Part shown: piece after piece, positions 6,148 through 7,794 of the stretch
How positions within the stretch are numbered: the first letter of the stretch is position 1
Layout of the letters: each line of letters opens with the position of its first letter
Source of the DNA: Chloroflexota bacterium
Lineage (GTDB): Bacteria; Chloroflexota; Limnocylindria; Limnocylindrales; CSP1-4
Direction of reading: 5' to 3'
NCBI GenBank assembly: GCA_013696275.1
Contig: JACCYW010000291.1
Location: 1-7,794, forward strand
DNA length: 7,794 nucleotides
Notes under the pieces: model-generated
What the model was told of the DNA's origin: nothing
Databases searched by the model: none
What the model saw: only the letters and a program-made list of their open reading frames with translations
Program-made: the position numbers and the translations under genes

Positions 6148-6452
6148 CGCGGGTCGGTCGTCGGCGCCAGGATGGCCGGCACGGCGAACCAGTCGCCCGA
6201 TCGCTCCGGCGCTCCAGCGAGCGCTTCGTCCACGCTGAGACTGGGACCGGGCAGGTCCTCGCGCAGGATGTTCTCCAGCTCGATGGTCTGAGCGGTCGGT
6301 GCGATGTCATCGGTGGGCACCTGGGACAGCACGGCGTACTGCTCCAGGATGTGATCGAGCTGCGCCGTGAGCAGCGTGAGTTCGTCCTCCGTCAGACCGA
6401 GCCGGGCCAGGTGAGCCACGTGCTCGACATCAGCCCGCGATAGCGTGGTCAC
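6144..6452 (-). CDS. gatC: Asp-tRNA(Asn)/Glu-tRNA(Gln) amidotransferase subunit C
   Basis: GatC is the small subunit that wraps the GatA-GatB interface and stabilises the amidotransferase. The length of 102 residues is close to the usual 95-100. Typical features are the N-terminal helix VEHVAHLARLGLTEDEL (9-25), the helix LDHILEQYAVLSQV with the DDIAPTAQ turn after it (about 32-55), and the extended LREDLPGPSLS segment with GAPERSGDWFAVPAIL near the end. The longest frame begins at GTG (6452-6450). No purine-rich ribosome-binding site precedes it, but TATCCT (complement of 6459-6464) ends six bases upstream, so a leaderless message is possible. It is first in the gat cluster and diverges from the surface-protein gene at 6544. 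Confidence 0.95.
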   Translation of the reverse strand: MTTLSRADVEHVAHLARLGLTEDELTLLTAQLDHILEQYAVLSQVPTDDIAPTAQTIELENILREDLPGPSLSVDEALAGAPERSGDWFAVPAILAPTTDPR

Positions 6453-6543
6453 CCGGGAAGGATAGCGGCCGTCAGCCAGCCCCCAGCCACCCGCCTAGTA
6501 CACTATTTTTCGTCACCGGCACCACCGGTCTGGGGAGGGCGTT
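6453..6543. promoter_or_regulatory. Divergent intergenic region between gatC and the Pro/Thr-rich protein gene
   Basis: This 91-base gap must hold the start signals for both directions. For gatC, TATCCT (complement of 6459-6464; four of six to the -10 consensus) lies six bases from its GTG, without a recognisable -35. For the + strand gene, TACACT (6499-6504; four of six) lies in a short A/T island (about 6496-6510) that stands out in this GC-rich DNA, again without a clear -35. It is followed by a strong ribosome-binding site GGAGG (6534-6538) five bases before GTG 6544. TAGT/ACTA (6496-6505) forms a tiny inverted repeat in the island. The region's role is secure; the exact boxes are tentative. 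Confidence 0.5.
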
Positions 6544-7185
6544 GTGAGGATCCAGCCGCCTGTCTATCGCCAGCCGGATCGGGCCAATCCGATCGCGGCC
6601 ATCGGGCTCGTGGCCCTCGCGCTCCTGGTGGCGGGCCTCATCTTCTGGGTCACCGGCTCACTCGCCACGCCAGGCGCCACGTCGACACCCGTCTCGACTG
6701 CCATCCCCTCCCCGGCCACGGACCAGCCGGCAACCGCTTCCGGGGTGGCCGATCAGGCGACCGCTTCCGTGGAGACCGATGCTGCGTCACCGTTCGAGTC
6801 CATCAGCCCGGCCAGCCAGAGCGCCGCTGGATCCGCCAGCGTTAGCGCGTCTGTCGGGCTCGTGTCACCATCAGCCCTGGGAACCACCACGCTGGCCCCG
6901 ACCGACGTCATCCTGACGCCTCCGCCGCCCACCGAGCCGCCTACCCCGCGACCGACTCGCCGCCCGACACCGGGGCCGACGCGTCCGCCCACCGATCCGC
7001 CACCGACCGAGGAACCGACGCCAAGGCCGACGCGGTCGCCACGGCCTACCGATGAGCCGACGCCGCGACCGACGCGGTCGCCACGGCCTACCGACGAGCC
7101 GACGGACACGCCGCCAGCCAGCGGATCACCGAGCCTGTCGCCTCCGCCGGAGAGCGCGTCGCCCGAGCCCTCGGAGCCGACCTGA
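6544..7185 (+). CDS. Signal-anchored Pro/Thr-rich low-complexity surface protein
   Basis: A 213-residue protein of unknown function. A short basic N-terminus (MRIQPPVYRQPDRAN) leads into one hydrophobic helix at about residues 17-37 (PIAAIGLVALALLVAGLIFWV). The rest is low complexity: a Ser/Thr/Ala-rich segment (about 40-120) and then a Pro/Thr/Arg/Glu tail from about 122 to the end. The tail contains two identical 14-residue units EPTPRPTRSPRPTD (157-170 and 171-184). This architecture suggests an N-in membrane anchor with an extended, disordered extracytoplasmic stalk that could span the cell envelope; no globular or catalytic domain is visible. Start GTG 6544 has a strong GGAGG five bases upstream. 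It lies on the opposite strand between ligA and gatC, and its stop is separated from the convergent ligA stop by one base. Such proteins are common in GC-rich Chloroflexota and Actinomycetota, but no named family was recognised. Confidence 0.8.
   Translation: MRIQPPVYRQPDRANPIAAIGLVALALLVAGLIFWVTGSLATPGATSTPVSTAIPSPATDQPATASGVADQATASVETDAASPFESISPASQSAAGSASVSASVGLVSPSALGTTTLAPTDVILTPPPPTEPPTPRPTRRPTPGPTRPPTDPPPTEEPTPRPTRSPRPTDEPTPRPTRSPRPTDEPTDTPPASGSPSLSPPPESASPEPSEPT
7012..7095 (+). repeat. Two tandem 42-bp units encoding EPTPRPTRSPRPTD
   Basis: Units 7012-7053 and 7054-7095 are in frame inside the Pro/Thr-rich protein gene and encode the same 14 residues. They differ at five of 42 bases, all silent. 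A partial third unit (GAGCCGACG, 7096-7104) follows. A 26-base core (7027-7052 and 7069-7094) is identical, so slippage or recombination could change the copy number. Confidence 0.9.
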
Positions 7186-7186
7186 C

Positions 7187-7794
7187 CTACGACGCTGCCT
7201 TCTCCAGGCCGAGGATGTGACGAAAGCCCTGCTCATCGAGCACCGGTACGCCCAGCTCCTGCGCCTTGGCGAGCTTCGAGCCGGCGTTCTCGCCGGCGAC
7301 AAGATATGAGGTCTTGCGGCTGATCGACCCGCCGGGCTTGCCGCCGGCGTCACGGATCGCGTCCTCTGCAGCCTGTCGGTCGAAGCCTTCGAGCGTGCCC
7401 GTCACGACGACGGTCATGCCGGTCAGCGGTCCTCCCTCGCCTGGCGAGCGCTCCACCGGCCTGAGCGGCTCGACACCTGCGTCGACCAGGTCGTCCAGTA
7501 CGCCGGCAGTAGCCGGCTCAGCGAAGAAACGCGCCACCGCGACCGCGACATTGGGGCCGATCCCTGAGACCGCCTCGAACCTCTCGGCGGGTAGGCCCTG
7601 GAGTCCGCGCGCGACCCGTGCCAGCCAGCCGCCGGGCCCACCCATCGGCTCCGCCGCTCCGGGCGGCCATGTCCGGGCCATCCAGTCGGCCAGATCGATG
7701 GCCGTCTGTTCGCCGACCTGGGGTATGCCCAGCGAGTTCAGGATGCGGGCCAGTGGGCGTACCCGCGCCCGCTCGATCGATGCCATCAGATTCT
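7187..7794 (-). CDS. ligA: NAD-dependent DNA ligase LigA, C-terminal part (helix-hairpin-helix and BRCT)
   Basis: This frame is open to the right edge and ends at TAG (7189-7187). It is the C-terminal third of LigA, which seals nicks in replication and repair using NAD+. The adenylation, OB and most of the zinc-finger region lie outside the window. Numbering from the in-frame Met at 7786: RPLARILNSLGIPQVGEQTA (10-29) is the helix-hairpin-helix region after the zinc finger; RFEAVSGIGPNVAVAVARFF (69-88) is the last helix-hairpin-helix; residues about 119-192 form the BRCT domain (LTGMTVVVTGTL, GGKPGGSISRKTSYLVAG, GSKLAKAQELGV). The frame continues upstream as NLM, as in LigA, so that Met is internal and not a start. 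Compared with Escherichia coli LigA as I recall it, about 20 extra residues lie between the two helix-hairpin-helix elements. ligA upstream of gat genes on the same strand also occurs in Bacillota. Confidence 0.95.
   Translation of the reverse strand, partial: NLMASIERARVRPLARILNSLGIPQVGEQTAIDLADWMARTWPPGAAEPMGGPGGWLARVARGLQGLPAERFEAVSGIGPNVAVAVARFFAEPATAGVLDDLVDAGVEPLRPVERSPGEGGPLTGMTVVVTGTLEGFDRQAAEDAIRDAGGKPGGSISRKTSYLVAGENAGSKLAKAQELGVPVLDEQGFRHILGLEKAAS

Noticed and set aside
6515..6529. ACCGG-CACCA-CCGGT inverted repeat upstream of the surface-protein gene as an operator or terminator
   Set aside because: A 5-bp GC stem with no T-run is common by chance here, and no regulator in the window points to it.
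6753..7109. 118-residue minus-strand Val/Gly/Ser/Arg repeat protein
   Set aside because: It is the mirror of the Pro/Thr-rich repeats on the other strand; its regularity is a by-product of the repeat codons.

Overview
The window is a GC-rich bacterial chromosome segment, densely packed with ordinary housekeeping genes. It uses GTG and TTG starts alongside ATG, and carries a complete but interrupted set of genes for the GatCAB amidotransferase. The high GC, the long Pro/Thr/Arg tail of the membrane-anchored protein at 6544-7185 and the gene mix suggest Chloroflexota (Limnocylindria-like) or, less likely, Actinomycetota. This is inference from style; no rRNA or other taxonomic marker is present.

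Layout. At the left edge, on the + strand, lies the C-terminal end of an ABC-transporter permease of the nucleoside/simple-sugar type (2-241), followed by a YccU-type CoA-binding protein (271-762). Everything from 752 to 6452 is on the minus strand. In transcription order it runs gatC (6452-6144), gatA (6147-4567), a VapB-like ribbon-helix-helix antitoxin (4534-4277), a VapC-like PIN toxin (4280-3885), a class I aminotransferase (3760-2573), gatB (2531-1053) and a small two-helix membrane protein (1030-752). A + strand gene for a signal-anchored, Pro/Thr-rich surface protein (6544-7185) diverges from gatC. The right edge holds the C-terminal third of NAD-dependent DNA ligase LigA on the minus strand (7794-7187).

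How the genes work together. GatC, GatA and GatB form the enzyme that converts Glu-tRNA(Gln) and/or Asp-tRNA(Asn) into Gln-tRNA(Gln) and Asn-tRNA(Asn). gatC and gatA are translationally coupled (ATGA overlap). gatB is separated from them by about 2 kb holding the toxin-antitoxin pair and the aminotransferase. The toxin-antitoxin module has visibly lower GC than gatA and its own promoter, whose -35 box lies on the gatA stop codon. It therefore looks like an insertion into a gat operon. Its promoter appears to give a leaderless transcript and is covered by three alternating half-sites, a plausible autoregulatory operator. The aminotransferase-gatB-membrane-protein block has a candidate promoter of its own.

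No wholly new system is evident. The points most worth a second look are the toxin-antitoxin insertion and its compact promoter/operator, the uncharacterised membrane protein after gatB, the Pro-rich repeat protein, and a LigA insertion. No tRNA, rRNA, CRISPR array or insertion sequence was recognised.
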